A DNA stretch of 64,000 nt, from NCBI GenBank assembly GCA_037349315.1, contig JBAIAC010000068.1, positions 17,079,001-17,143,000 on the forward strand, written 5' to 3'. The position numbers and the translations under genes are program-made. The notes under the pieces were generated by a model, which saw only the letters and a list, made by a program, of their open reading frames with translations, had not been told where the DNA came from and did not search any database. Within the stretch, counting starts at the first letter, position 1; every line of letters begins with the position of its first letter. Shown here one piece after another: positions 24,569 through 36,149 of the stretch. This DNA is from Chelydra serpentina (taxonomy: Eukaryota > Chordata > Testudines > Chelydridae).

Positions 24569-24865
24569 TAAGGGCTGGTCCACACTTTGGGGAGTGGGGG
24601 TGTCAATCTAAGATACGCAACTTCAGCTACGTGAATAACGTAGCTGAAGTCTAATATCTTAGATCGATTTTTAAACGGTATTTACCGCTGGTCCACACGG
24701 CAGCAGGCAGGCTCCCCCGTCGACTCCACTTACTCCTCGTGCGGAGCTGGAGTTCCAGAGTCGACGGGGAGCGGTTCTGGGATCGATTTAGTGCGTCTAG
24801 ACGAGACGTGATAAATCGATCGATCGCTACCCCCCGAATTGGGCTGGTAGTGTGGATGTAGCCTT
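24569..24865. mobile_element. MITE with internal palindromes
   Basis: AAGGGCTGGTCCACACT near 24570 and AGTGTGGATGTAGCCTT ending at 24865 are inverted ends. The body contains a 13-bp perfect palindrome arm pair (24620-24632 and 24638-24650), TCGACTCC...GAGTCGAC, and GATCGATTTA near both ends. I recall related elements in turtles, crocodilians and birds. A target duplication is not clear. Confidence 0.65.
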
Positions 24866-24869
24866 CGGG

Positions 24870-25560
24870 ACATAGCTGGGTCCATAATTTTCCTAGTGTA
24901 GACTGGACCTGAACTGACTCACTTTTGCACCAGCCAGTCCAGCAGCTGGGTGGGCTTTTCTGTTCATTCCAAGCCATTAAGCTGTTGTTAATAACTCCAG
25001 AGCTAAATAGTAGGACAGGATTTACTATGCATTTTCATTTTGCACTAAAGACTGGAATTCATTATATATTCATCTTCCAATACTGGAGGGTACTAGTGTA
25101 AACTCTACTACTGCTTCCTGTGTTTATCACAAATAAGTGGTGGAGCCAAAACAAAAGGAATACAACATGGTAAAAAACACATGAAAATACTTTTATGTCT
25201 ACTTTGAAGGTTGTGGTTGTGAAATGAACATTTCTAGTTCTGTTATACATAGCAAATAATGTTTTAGTTCTACTGTCTGTAAGAACGGAGCGGAAAAAAA
25301 ATCAAAAAACTCTTCCAGGAACAAAAAACAATTTTACTGACGCATAACCAAACTACACTAATTATGCCTTCATTTACCTACTCTACAAATTACGTCAAAG
25401 AAAGAAAACACTAATTTCTTAACTGCAGATTAAATCTCTGACTGAATCTGACCCAACAGTTTAACTGTCTTGTCACATGACCTCTGCAATCAGGAATTTA
25501 CTCAAATTATTGTTTTTGCCTCAGCATTGGAGACAGTCCCCATGTGTGTAACAAGATAGA
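24870..25560. other. Intergenic; nothing recognised
   Basis: AT-rich, no coding signal. Confidence 0.45.
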
Positions 25561-25562
25561 CA

Positions 25563-25806
25563 ACCTCTCTCCCTAAACCTTTTTGGTTCATGCCCCCCTT
25601 ACCTCTGTGCCCGCCTGGGAGCAGGGCAGTGGCTACTGGGGATGTGCACATGGTAAAGGGGCTGCAGCTGGGGCCGGGAGCAGGGCCATGGTTAGGGGCT
25701 GGGTGATGCTTCCTCCACAGCTGGCCCAGGCCCTGTTGTGTCCCCTGGAACATTCCTCTGTGTTCCTTTAGGGAGGGCATGCCCCACCCTTTGGGGACCT
25801 CTGCTT
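25563..25806 (-). mobile_element. Decayed hAT-like element
   Basis: The right end TTTGGGGACCTCTG (to 25803) is the complement of a CAGAGGTCCCCAAA-type hAT end; the left end CCCTAAACCTTTTTGG is degenerate. The interior GGCATGCCCC is typical of such elements. Confidence 0.45.
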
Positions 25807-26012
25807 TAGAAGTATGTTTTAAAGTGGCAATCCTTTTCCCCTTTTTGCTGCCTATGTGCTGAAACAGCCGGAGTCAAGAAACAAATTAGACATTGGATTG
25901 AGGAGAGGGGAATTATTTTTTTTAATGAAAGCCTGTCTCTGATCATCCTGTATTTATGAAAAGAGCATTTCAGAAGCATTGGTCTGAAATTTGCAGTGAT
26001 TGTATGCAGTGC
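25807..26012. other. Intergenic; nothing recognised
   Basis: No gene or clear repeat. Confidence 0.4.
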
Positions 26013-26150
26013 AGTTGTAGCCCAGGTCGGTTCCACGATACTAGAGAGTGAAGGTGGGTGAGCTGTAACTCTGTTTGGCTCAAAAGCTTGGCTCTCTCTC
26101 ACCAACAGAATTTGGTCCAATACCTCACCCATCTTGTCTTTCTAATTTAC
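26013..26150. repeat. Palindromic dispersed repeat
   Basis: ACTAGAGAGTGAAGGTGGGT near 26040 and ACCTCACCCATCTTGTCTTT near 26122 are imperfect inverted arms. The words GCAGTTGTAGCCCAGGTCGG and TCTCTCACCAACAGAATTTG match a repeat I know from turtles and other amniotes. Confidence 0.55.
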
Positions 26151-27518
26151 AATGCTAACATTTATTAGACTTAAACGCACCTGTAACAAACAAGGTTTGA
26201 TTGCTGGATATTAGAGCAAATAACCTCTGCTAGACAAGATATCTCATGTATCTCCCATTGTTTTCTGACATTCTAAAATTTTTCATCAACCATCCTGTAA
26301 GGTTGGGTTGTGATTGGACAAATCATATTTCATTTCTACATTGCCATAAATATTAATAGTTGCAAAGTTGACAAGGTCCTTGCTCTGAAGCACTTACAAT
26401 AAAAGTTATTGTAGCACACTGCCTACAGGTGTGCTGTCTGGGATTTCCAGGGGAGCCTATGGGAGTTAGGTGCCCCATATCCCATTGAATTTCTACAGGT
26501 GTTAGGTGCTTAGGATCCTTTGAAAAATATTGGTCTTTGTTAAACTTGTCTGGATCCCTCCTTGTAAGTTTCTAAAATGGCCTGCAGTCACTTTTTTGAG
26601 GATGTGACATGAGCAAGTTAGATATTGGTGAACATGAGACCATGAAATGAAACTTGAGTTTTTCTATCATGTCAGAACCATAAGTAGGGTGCTTTCCACT
26701 ATCTGTGACTCTTAGAACAGTTTCTACATTCATAAAGCACTCATTGGGGGAGGTAGCTTAGTTAACTTTAGAAGAGTATGTATTTAATAGCCATTGTCTC
26801 TCTTTTTCTGCCCTGCATTATTTCTGGGTTCCAGTAATAATTTGCACAGCATCTGTTGTCCAACAATTTCAAAATGCTTTTCAAATCAGTTATGTTAGCC
26901 TACACACTTTAGAGATGGATACATAGATAAAGCACATATTCATCCAGCAGAGAAGTGGCAGAGCTGTGGATTTTGGCTCTAGGTCACCTGCACTAACAAC
27001 ATTCCTTTTATCGCCTTTGTTCCCATTAATAAAATCAAGATGCAGAGACTAGCTAGCAAAGTACCTCTTACATATAGCCTTCCTAAAACCATGGGAAATA
27101 TTTGGGAGATAGTGGTCCTTGCTTTAGCTACAGACATGAAGGTTCCCAATCTTTTAATAAATTGGATTTTTTTTTCTTTACTCATTTTCTGTACTAATCT
27201 TCACTAGGGCCATGTGCTGACCCACTGCCAGAACAGTAAAACAGATCTTTATCATACTCCAACTCGACCTTTCCATCTGCTTTAGGAGATCCCAGGGATT
27301 TATGGGTGTTTCCTTGTTTTAAAATGATTGTATCTAAATACCATAGCAAAAAGTGGGTTAAAAATAGCACCTGAGGTCAAGAAAAAACTTAAAGTTGTCA
27401 TAAAATCGTTGCTGTAGCAAAGAAGAGGTTGCTTCCACTTCTATAGTTCGTGTGACAGGTTGGGACTAAACGAGATATCCCAAAGGAGTTTTTGGGTTGG
27501 ATTCAGTTAGTGATGCAT
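26151..27518. other. Intergenic; nothing recognised
   Basis: About 1.4 kb of AT-rich sequence with no supported gene. Confidence 0.45.
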
Positions 27519-27590
27519 TAGAATCATAGGGTTAGAAGGAACTGCAAGGGTCATCTAGTCTGACCCCCTGCCAAGATGCAAAATATGCAT
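27519..27590 (-). mobile_element. CR1 3' tail, antisense
   Basis: GAATCATAGGGTTAGAAGGA, ACTGCAAGGGTCATCTAGTC and TGACCCCCTGCC are the usual antisense CR1 end. Confidence 0.7.
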
Positions 27591-28411
27591 TGTATATAGA
27601 GAAGGAAGTGTTAGTGTCTGCTGCTGGTTTTGGAGCAATTAAGGTTGATAAGCTTGTAAAAGAAGGCACTGGGTCTTGAAACGTAATAAGCTTTCACACT
27701 GCGTGCCAAACAGCTGTACCATAACAATGTTTAAAATACAAGCAGCATTTTTATCTCCATCTCTCTGCTCTTTCAGTTCTACCTGAGCATTCAAACAATA
27801 TCCGCTGCAAAAGCATGAAGCAGCAAATTGTGGTAAAAAATCTAGGTGGGACTCAAAAATAGTCCTTAATAGTGAGAATAAATTTGCCTGCATGACACAC
27901 TTTGGTAATTAAAATGTAACAACATGGGGTTTTAGTATTCCATCATTTCTTTCTCTAGCATGTCATTTCTGTCCAGCCAACTAATTTTAGGACACATGGT
28001 TAGGGTATTCAAAAGCACTGAGTATTGATCTAATTCTGTGCCCATTTAAATCAATGGCAGTTCACCCATGCCTTCAACTGAAACAGAGTTGGGCCAACAA
28101 TGAGCACTTTGGAAAATCTCATTGTGTATGTATGTAGAGATTGTTCACCAACCACCAAAGCAGCCATTTGCATGGTGGTGGACCATGGCAGCCAATAATG
28201 TTCCATTGCAGCTTGGGGGGTGGACGTGAAGAATAATGCGTCCAATTTACATTAAAGGGAGAATTGGAGGTAGGCAGACCTCCAATTCAGTGGAATCATC
28301 CTACACTGGAATTAAGATAGAACACTGAAGTTAACTCACCAATTTAACTCACCCTGGGATTTTTAATTACCATGCGTATCCAGAGCTTAGGTTATACATC
28401 TCATCAGAAAG
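27591..28411. other. Intergenic; nothing recognised
   Basis: No gene or clear repeat boundaries. Confidence 0.45.
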
Positions 28412-28416
28412 ACAGC

Positions 28417-28716
28417 TGTCATAAATATGAAGGGAAGGGGGAGAGGATTTTATAGCACTGCATCAGACCCTCTCCCCCAGGAAAGGGGGTGTACGGCTTG
28501 AGGGGGTATTTTGAGGGGGAGGGAAGTTCAAGTGATTCCTTTCCTGGATTCCTGTTAGATACTTGATGGTGGCAGCGAAAGAAGCATTTCTCAGGGTGCA
28601 GGGAATTTTGTACCTTGGGGGATTTAACCTAAGCTGGTAAAAACAAGCTTAGGGGCGGTTAATGCGGGTCCCCACGTCTTTACCCTAGAGTTTAGAGTGG
28701 GGAGGGAACCCTGACA
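28417..28716 (+). mobile_element. Short solo LTR with perfect 5-bp TSD, 300 bp
   Basis: It begins TGTCATAAATATGAAGGG and ends GGGAACCCTGACA, giving TGTCA inverted ends. It is flanked by ACAGC on both sides (28412-28416, 28717-28721). I recall LTRs starting TGTCATAAAT as an abundant turtle family. No internal retroviral sequence. At 300 bp it may be internally shortened. Confidence 0.8.
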
Positions 28717-28721
28717 ACAGC

Positions 28722-29674
28722 ACCTTCAGTGTTCACTCAGTGCCTCCTAGAACCACGCTGCAGCATGGATTCAGGAGTGAGTCTGAATGAAAAACACCAC
28801 TTACTGAAACAACAACACTTACTTTCCCTTTGAGGTTTACTCGCAGACCAGGCCTAAACCTGCTTAGCTCAAGAGATCTGGAAAGATCAGAAAATGAGTT
28901 AGTCAGGCTGCAGGCTTTGGTATTATACTCATGCAAAGTAAATGTAAGTATTTTGTCATTAAAGTATGGTGGTTGACTGAAAAGAGACAATGTAAAAATG
29001 GCATTAAATGTATTGTAAATAATAAATATAAGAAAAGGGTCAGAGTTATCTTTCATCCAAATGAGAACATAGATTGGATGAGACTTTGGCCAGAGTCGAT
29101 CAATGCTGCTCCCTGTATGGAGTCGCTACTAAGTGATGTTAAGGTCTGTTTCACCCTCCCATACAGGAGCCAAGCATGCAGCCTCTTCAGTGTACCCAGC
29201 CTCTGCCATGCTGGGAAGTCAGACTGATGCAAAATTGATTTTAGTGGCAAAATAAAGATGTATCCAACTTCATCATTAAGTTCTGTATTTGAACAGTGGG
29301 TGTGTGGAGTGGCCTGTTGCCAGCTTTTGGGATCCCACACCTGGTATCCCAAAGTTATTTATATGTAGCTATCAAATCATTCTGGTCTTAGATCACCTTC
29401 TGTATTATGGAACACAAGCTGAAACTAGCATCTGTGTTTGTTCCCAGTGCTCCTCAGTACAGACTAGAACCTGTGCCCACCAAATGTAATGGCAAAACTT
29501 CCACTAACTTCCATTGCTAAGGAGCAGACTTTTCATCATCCAGCCACTGCTTTGAATTGTATATACACACTGTAAAACTATCTCTTCTATACAGATCTGG
29601 GAGAAAAAGCTAGGTCATGAAGTATGATACTGTTGACATTTTGTCCATCTGAGTTTCAATGCAAAATCTTCCCA
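28722..29674. other. Intergenic; nothing recognised
   Basis: No supported gene in about 950 bp. Confidence 0.45.
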
Positions 29675-30255
29675 CTGTTTGCATTTTGTTTTTAATTCAC
29701 CTTTCCCCACACCGGTCATGATTTCTCCACACCGTCATTGTTTAGCCATGGTGGCATTTTTTTGGTCCGCTTACTGTTTTTTTTTTAATTATTATTTGGG
29801 GTGCACATTTAGTCTTATGGCATTTATAAAATGTCTCCATGCAGATTGTAAGCATTTAACTCTTGTGAGAGTTCCTTTTAATTTCTGCTTAACTAGCTTC
29901 CTCATTTTTGTGCAGTTCCCTTTTTTGAAGTTAAATGCTACTATGGGGGGTTTCTTTGGTATTCCCACCCCTCACAAGCCCCCCCCCCCCCCGCCACACA
30001 CACACACACACACCAGGATATTAAATTTAATTATATTATGGTAATTACTACTGAGCGATTCAGCTATAATCACCTCTTGGACCAGATTCTATGCTTCACT
30101 TGGGATTAAATCAAGAACCGCGTTCCCCCTTGTGGGTTCCAGGACTAGCTGCTCCAAGAAGCAGTCATTAATGGGGTCTAGCAATTTTATCTCTGCATCC
30201 CATCCTGAGGTGACATGTACCCAGTCAATAAGGGAATAGTTGAAATCCTCCGTTT

Positions 30256-30453
30256 TTATTGAGTTTTCTGTTTTTGTAGCCTCTTTAATATATCCCTGAG
30301 CATTTCACAATCACCATCACCATCACCATCCTGGTCAAGTGGCTGGTAGTATATTCCTACTGCTATAGCCTTATTATTCAAGCATGGAATTTCTATCCAT
30401 AGAGGGTCTATGGCACAGTTGGATTCACTTAAGATTTTTCCTATATTTGTCAT
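30256..30453 (-). pseudogene. CR1 ORF2 endonuclease remnant
   Basis: The 65-residue stretch contains AIAVGIYYQPLDQDGDGDGD, resembling the (V/I)Y(R/Y)PPDQD part of CR1 endonucleases, and the acidic run reflects a CATCAC-type microsatellite. It follows the ORF1 remnant on the same strand. Not functional. Confidence 0.65.
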
Positions 30454-30965
30454 TCCTATAGATTTTGTATTCTGGTATTACTGTGTCCCATTGATTATTA
30501 TCATCCCACCAAGTTTCTGTGATGCCTATATATCAATATCCCCATAAAATACCAGGCACTCAAGTTCACCCATCTTAGTATTTAGACTTCTAACTTTTGT
30601 ATACAAGCACTTACAAAATTTGTCACTATTTAGTTGTCTGCCTTCATGTGACTGGGATTTTTTTCAGTTCCTACTTGTAATTTATCAACTTCTGTCCTCT
30701 CTGCTTTACTAGGATATAGAATATCCCCTTTAATAAATCCTCTCCTAAGGGATGTTTCTGTTCAAACTGTGTGCTCCTCTGCACCTGTCGGCTTTTCTCC
30801 AGCTCTTAGTTTAAAAACTCTTCTACGACCTTGTTAATTTTACATGCCAGCAATCTGGTTTTGTTTTGGTTTAGGTGGAGCCTTCCCTTCCTGTATAGGA
30901 TCCTCCTTTCCCAAAAGTTTCCCCACTTTCTAGTTAACCTAAATCCCTCCTCTGACCACCATCAT

Positions 30966-31226
30966 CTATCTCTTCCATGCATTGAGACCCTGCCATTCTT
31001 CCTGTCTAACTCGCCATGCACATGGAACCAGAAGCCTTTCAGAAAATGCTACCATGGAGGTCCTGGACTTTAATCTCTTGCATAGCAGCCTAAATTTGGA
31101 CTCCAGGCCCTCTCTCCTACCTTTCCCTATGTCATTGGTACCTACATGTACCATGACCACCAGCTCCTCCCCAGCAATGCTGGGCAAGGGGTTTCTCTCA
31201 CAAAACCAAATATAATTTCTAGCCAA
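30966..31226 (-). pseudogene. CR1 ORF1 esterase-domain remnant
   Basis: The 86-residue ORF contains VVMVHVGTNDIGKGRREGLE; the GTND block is block III of SGNH hydrolases. ORF1 of CR1-like LINEs is known to carry an esterase domain. The piece continues FRLLCKRLKSRTSMVAFSER, also typical. The N-terminal GDS block and the C-terminal histidine are not included, so it is a fragment. Confidence 0.75.
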
Positions 31227-31260
31227 AACTTCACTGTCCCAATTATGTGGAATTATGATT

Positions 31261-31611
31261 TCCCTGTAGAATCAAAAAGAAAAAAAGGATTAGGTGCTAT
31301 GACTGAAGAGGTTTTAAAATATAAGCTGTAAAAATGGAGCAATCTCACTGGATAATAGAGTTTCAAGCAATGAAATTAATACAACACAATTCCCTGCTTG
31401 GAACTAATTAGCCCCATCGGCTTCCTTCTTGTTAATATACCCATTATGAAAGAGGACCGAAACAGCAGTCAGAAAAAAATCTTCTAGGTGTTATACTTTA
31501 TACAGCCATTGTGAAGGCTCTGGGGTTTGAGTAACCAAAGCCACACGGCTACTACAGGCTCTTTCACTGAATGGAGGTTAAAGAGAGAAAGTTGTGTGAT
31601 GTGTTACTCTG
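31261..31611. other. Intergenic; nothing recognised
   Basis: No gene or clear repeat. Confidence 0.4.
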
Positions 31612-31860
31612 GTCTGGTCTACACCTAAAACTGAAAAATTTCATGCTCTGTGTGATATGGTTAGATCGATCTAACCCCAAATGTAGAGGCAGCTAGGTTG
31701 ACACAAGGATTCTTCTGTTGACCTAGCTACCTCCTCTCGGAGAGGTGGATTTACTACCATGACAGAAAGCCCCTTCTGTTACTGCAGTGTCTACACTAGA
31801 GCAGTATAGCTGCAGTGCTGTAGATGTACTGCTGAAGCACTTGTAATGTAGACATAGCCT
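31612..31860. mobile_element. MITE of the GTCTACAC family
   Basis: CTGGTCTACACCTAAAACT at the left and GTAATGTAGACATAGCCT at the right are inverted ends. The interior carries TTGACCTAGCTAC and AGTGTCTACACTAG. No transposase. Target duplication uncertain. Confidence 0.6.
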
Positions 31861-32224
31861 CAGTCTAAGGCCCCAATCCTGCAATCATAGCTCTGTGGGA
31901 GCTCCCTTGTGTCTATGCAAGACCCAGTTATAATGTAGTCCCTTGTTTTGCAGCATGGCTTACTCAGTGGGGCTACAGGCATGTGCAAGGGTCTGTTTGT
32001 GTGGTTCCAATTGCAGGAGCAGGATCTATGCTACTTCCTCAGCCACACTATTTCCCATTATTTTCCTGTCTACCTTTTTCCTTGATGGTTCTAGTCTCTA
32101 TATTTTTCACTGGTATTTATCCCACAAATATAAAGTAGAAAAACCCAATATACTGTATATACATACAACCTGACTTCTCCAAAGCAATGACATCTAGCAA
32201 GCATGAGACAACAACATAGCTGAG
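31861..32224. other. Intergenic; nothing recognised
   Basis: No gene or clear repeat. Confidence 0.4.
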
Positions 32225-32335
32225 AGGATTATTCCAGGAGTGGGTGGGTGAGATTCTGTGGCCTGCATTGTGCAGGAGGTCAGACTAGATGATCATAATG
32301 GTCCCTTCTGACCTTAAAGTCTCTGAATCGATAAG
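32225..32335 (+). mobile_element. CR1 3' end, sense
   Basis: CCTGCATTGTGCAGGAGGTC, AGACTAGATGATCATAATGG and TCCCTTCTGACCTTAAAGTC are the sense CR1 3'UTR end. Confidence 0.75.
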
Positions 32336-32689
32336 CATGCTTTTGGAAAGACAGTCTCGCTGTATTTAAAATAAGAAGATCAGACAGGACAACACACTAG
32401 ACAATATACAGAAGGGCTGAAGGGGCTGGAGTATATGAGAGATCTTTTCGATTCTTAATTTCTATGACTTTTATTTCATTTCACACTTTTTATCATTTTC
32501 TGCCACTGAGCTGCTTTTGTTTTCACTTCAGCGGGGCTTCATTTTTAAATCAGGAGTAAAACAGTGTCCAGAGGATAAAGTAAGTAAATCAATTAATAAT
32601 ACAATAATACTTTGCATTTATCTAGCAAGGTGCTTAGCAAAGACTGTGCCTTGTCGTGCATTCCTTGCACATTCAAGGCTCCCACTGAA

Positions 32690-33810
32690 GTTTTCAGAAT
32701 GGAGAGAGGTAAATAGTGGTGGCCCTCAGGGGTCTGTACTGCGAGCAGAGCTATTCAGCATATTCATAAATGATCTGGAAAAAGGGGTAAACGGTGACAT
32801 GGCAAAATTTGCAGATGATACAAAACTACTCAAGATAGTGAAGCCCCAAGCAGACTGCAATGAGCTACAAAGGATCTCACAGAACTGGGTGACTGGGCAA
32901 CAAAATGGCAGATGAAATTCAATATTGACATATGCAAAGTAATGCACATTGGAAAACATAATCCCAACTATACATATAAAATGATGGGGTCTAAATTAGT
33001 TACCACTCATGAAAGAGATCTTAAAGGCATTGTGGATAGTTCTCTGAAAACATCCACTCAATATGCAGCAGCAGTCAAAAAAGCTAACAGAATATTGGGA
33101 ATCATTAAGAAAGGGATAGATAGAGACAGAAAATATCATATTGCCTTTATATAAATCCATGGTACACCCACATCTTGAATACTGCGTGCAGATGTGGTTT
33201 CCCCATCTCAAAAAAGATATATTGGAATTGGAAAAGGTTCAGAAAAGGGCAACAAAAAATATTAGGGATATGGAACAGCTACCATATGAGGAGAGATTAA
33301 TAAGACTGGGACTTTTCAGCTTGGGAAAGAGACGACTAAGGGGGGATATGATAGAAGTCTATAAAATCATGACTGATGTAGAGAAAGTAGATAAGGAAGT
33401 GTTGTTTACTACTTCTCATAACACAAGAACTAGCGGTCACCAAATTAAATGAATAGGCAGCAGATTTAAAACAAACAAAACAAAGTATTTTTTCACACAA
33501 CCGCACAGTCAACCTGTGGAACTCCTTGCCAGAGGATGTTGTGAAGATCAAGACTAATAAGGTTCAAAAAAGAACTAGATAAGTTCATGGAGAATAGGTC
33601 CATCCATGGCTATTATCCAGGATGGGCAGGGATGATGTCCCTAGCATCTGTTTGCCTGAAGCTGGGAATGGGTGACAGGGGATGGATCACTTGATGATTA
33701 CCTGTTCTGTACATTCCGTCTGGGGTACCTTGCATTAGCCACTGCCAGAAGGCAGGATACTGGGCTAGATGGACCTTTGGTTTGACCCAGTATGGCCATT
33801 CTTATGTTCT
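32690..33810 (+). pseudogene. LINE reverse transcriptase remnant plus 3' tail
   Basis: Three consecutive frames read as non-LTR reverse transcriptase: GGPQGSVLRAELFSIFINDL and KFADDTKLLK (catalytic FADD block) at about 32722-32830; KFNIDICKVMHIGKHNPNYT at about 32915; and YKSMVHPHLEYCVQMWFPHL with YEERLIRLGLFSLGKRRLRG at 33146-33340. A stop at 32913 and a frameshift near 33140 disable it. It ends with a typical tail (GGATACTGGGCTAGATGGAC, CTTTGGTTTGACCCAGTATG) near 33800. The CR1/L3-like clade is my inference. It is on the opposite strand to the CR1 at 29675, hence a separate insertion. Confidence 0.85.
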
Positions 33811-35334
33811 TATAAAGATTCCAGAACTGGATTCTGCAAGGTCTGAAGTGCAGTCACCCCTTCAGCTGTTAAACAGGACCCCACAATGCTACACTAGTTA
33901 AAACCCAGTGCTGAAAGAGCAAAAGCAATGTTTATTACCAAAATATTCTTTTTCTACTGTAATCAACTTTAATTTTGTTTACTACAAACGAATAAAAAAT
34001 AACATCAGTTGCTAATTGTTATTTATTCATCATTTATTGACTATAGACATTGAGATTCATAATGGATTCAAAGACATAAAATCATATTATGTTGATAAAT
34101 CACACTGTTTTATAATACGAATTCAGCCCTGAAAAATTCCTCTCATTTGAGGAGACTAATATTTTTCTTTGAGCACAAGTAAAACCCTATTAGGCTTTGT
34201 CATTATCATTAATCATTATGTTAAAGAGTGAGATAATATTATTGTATTGTGCCTAGATGGTACAGTACATTTTCAAGTCTGTTTTGAAAGGCTGTAATGA
34301 ATATCTTATGAAAGGATTATGAAATGAAATTGACAGCAAAATTATTTGTATGTGCAATGTATCGTGATTAAATTTCCCTCTCTGTAAAATTAGAATGTTA
34401 TTGGAAAACATTTTTCCCCATATGCTTTTGAGAAAGAGAAAGAACTTTATGATTCACACACAGACCTTTGTAGATTAGGATGGAATTCTTCTATGTCTTC
34501 TTATAAGGGTTTCTGTATTTATCGGCATTTTATGACAGTATTCATGTGTTTGATTAGAGATGAAATTACCTATTCCAATTCTGCTTTCCTAAATCTATAA
34601 TCTCAGTATTGTGTGTGACCCCCCCAGTCTTACCCCTGCAGAATGACAAATCAGCAGATATGCCCCAAAGCTTGAAACAACTGCACTATGACCTGTTCAG
34701 CAGTAAGAGCAGAAGAACAAAGGGCTAGTTGACTTCATTGCGACTCTGCGCAGGTGTAAGGTATGCCGATGGAAAGCAGTTTGCAGCATCAGGGCTTTGG
34801 GAGGTTTTTTAAAATTATTATTGTTTTATCTCCTTTTCAGGCCAGCTCCTGCTCTCATTGAAGTCAATGGCCAAACTCCCATTCATTTTCCTGGGAGCAG
34901 AATAGAGTCCTAAATGTTAGAACCCTTTATGTCAGTTGATGGTTTTATCGCAATTATTTTGTGAACTTTTTTTCTATTGCTAGTGTCAGTCGGTCTTTGT
35001 TTTCTGTGATTCGCTCACCCAGGCTTTTTACTCCCTATTTATTTTGCTCTTGGTAAAGTATCCTTCAGTTTGTGACTTTTCTTATTTTGCTTCACATTGA
35101 GAATTAAATCCTGGCCTCACTGAAGCGAGGTGCAAAGCTCCCATTGACTTCAATAGGCATATAACATAAAGTTTATAATCTTTATTTAAATCTTTATCTT
35201 CACTTTACCTTAATTCATTTATTTTTGATAGCATTAGCTAGACTTTCCAGTTCATCTAGCATCCCAGAATTTATCTCCTCATCTCTTCTCAATGCGGGCT
35301 TTTTGATTCCTTTGGAAATGTTCTAACTGCCTAT
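33811..35334. other. AT-rich low-repeat intergenic DNA
   Basis: About 1.5 kb with no recognised repeat or gene. Confidence 0.45.
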
Positions 35335-35470
35335 CTCCACTACAGATCCTTCTTTTAATCTGTGCATTGAAGCAGGAATTACTGGGTGAATGTGTATGGC
35401 CTGTGATTTGAGGCAGTCAGACTAGATGAGCATAATAGTCCCTTCTGGTCTTAACATCTATGAAATTTTC
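35335..35470 (+). mobile_element. CR1 3' end, sense
   Basis: GTCAGACTAGATGAGCATAA, TAGTCCCTTCTGGTCTTAAC and ATCTATGAAA form a sense CR1 terminus, including the usual ATCTATGA tail. Confidence 0.72.
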
Positions 35471-35499
35471 TAACTGGTTTTAAAACCAGCTCAGCTAAA

Positions 35500-36140
35500 C
35501 CAATTTGAAAACTGACTTGAGCTGTAGTGTGGACACAATTTAAAAAGGTTTAAGGTAGCCGGATGCATTTTTACTTAACTGGTTTCAAGGCCACCTTGGG
35601 ATGGACATAGTTCTAAACTAGGGCCTTGTCTGCACTGGGGATTTTCCCTGGTTACAGCCAAGAGTGACCAGGCAATTATACAGTAGCTGTGGTACAAAAC
35701 CCTAACATGTGTGGGCAAAGGCACTTTAATCCATAATTTGCACCAGTGCAATTTACCTTGGTCTCAGGTAGAGATAGGGCTCACTGGAGCATATTTTTTT
35801 CCTGTCAACACAAAGGGTTTGCAGTGGGACTGCATTCATAGCTGGCCACCAGTGGTGCTATCCACAGTGTAGACAACAGCTGAGGCCTTGTCTACACACA
35901 AAAATTGTGCCACTTTCACCAAACTGGTGTATAACTAAAGCAGTATAACCCCTGTAGCATAGGCAAAGCTATATTGGTATGAAAAATACTTACCCGGGTA
36001 TAGAATCATAGAATCTCAAGGTATAATTTATTCTTATATAGGAAAGGGAATAAGTGATACTGGTAGACATACACTTATACTGGTATAACTGTGTCCACAC
36101 TAAAGAGTTGTACAAAATCCCACCCCTAATCACTAGACCA
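35500..36140. repeat. Cluster of GTCTACAC-type MITEs
   Basis: GGGCCTTGTCTGCACTGGGG (about 35623), GTGTAGACAACAGCTGAGGC (about 35868), CCTTGTCTACACACAAAAAT (about 35884) and CTGTGTCCACACTAAAGAGT (about 36089) mark at least two inverted-repeat elements side by side. Boundaries are uncertain. Confidence 0.5.
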
Positions 36141-36149
36141 GGACAAAAA

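Larger units (their letters stand above)
29675..31260 (-). mobile_element. CR1 LINE fragment: ORF1 esterase end and ORF2 endonuclease start
   Basis: Minus-strand reading gives two domain remnants in the order of a CR1 element: an SGNH-esterase-like piece (31226 to 30966) and downstream an apurinic-endonuclease-like piece (30453 to 30256). The + strand words (GGACCAGATTCTATGCTTCA, AGGTGACATGTACCCAGTCA) also match antisense CR1 as I know it. Both ends are truncated, frames are broken, and a (CA)n/poly-C tract near 29980-30013 interrupts it. Confidence 0.78.

Noticed and set aside
29980..30013. Poly-C and (CA)n run as a functional element
   Set aside because: A simple microsatellite inside a dead CR1.
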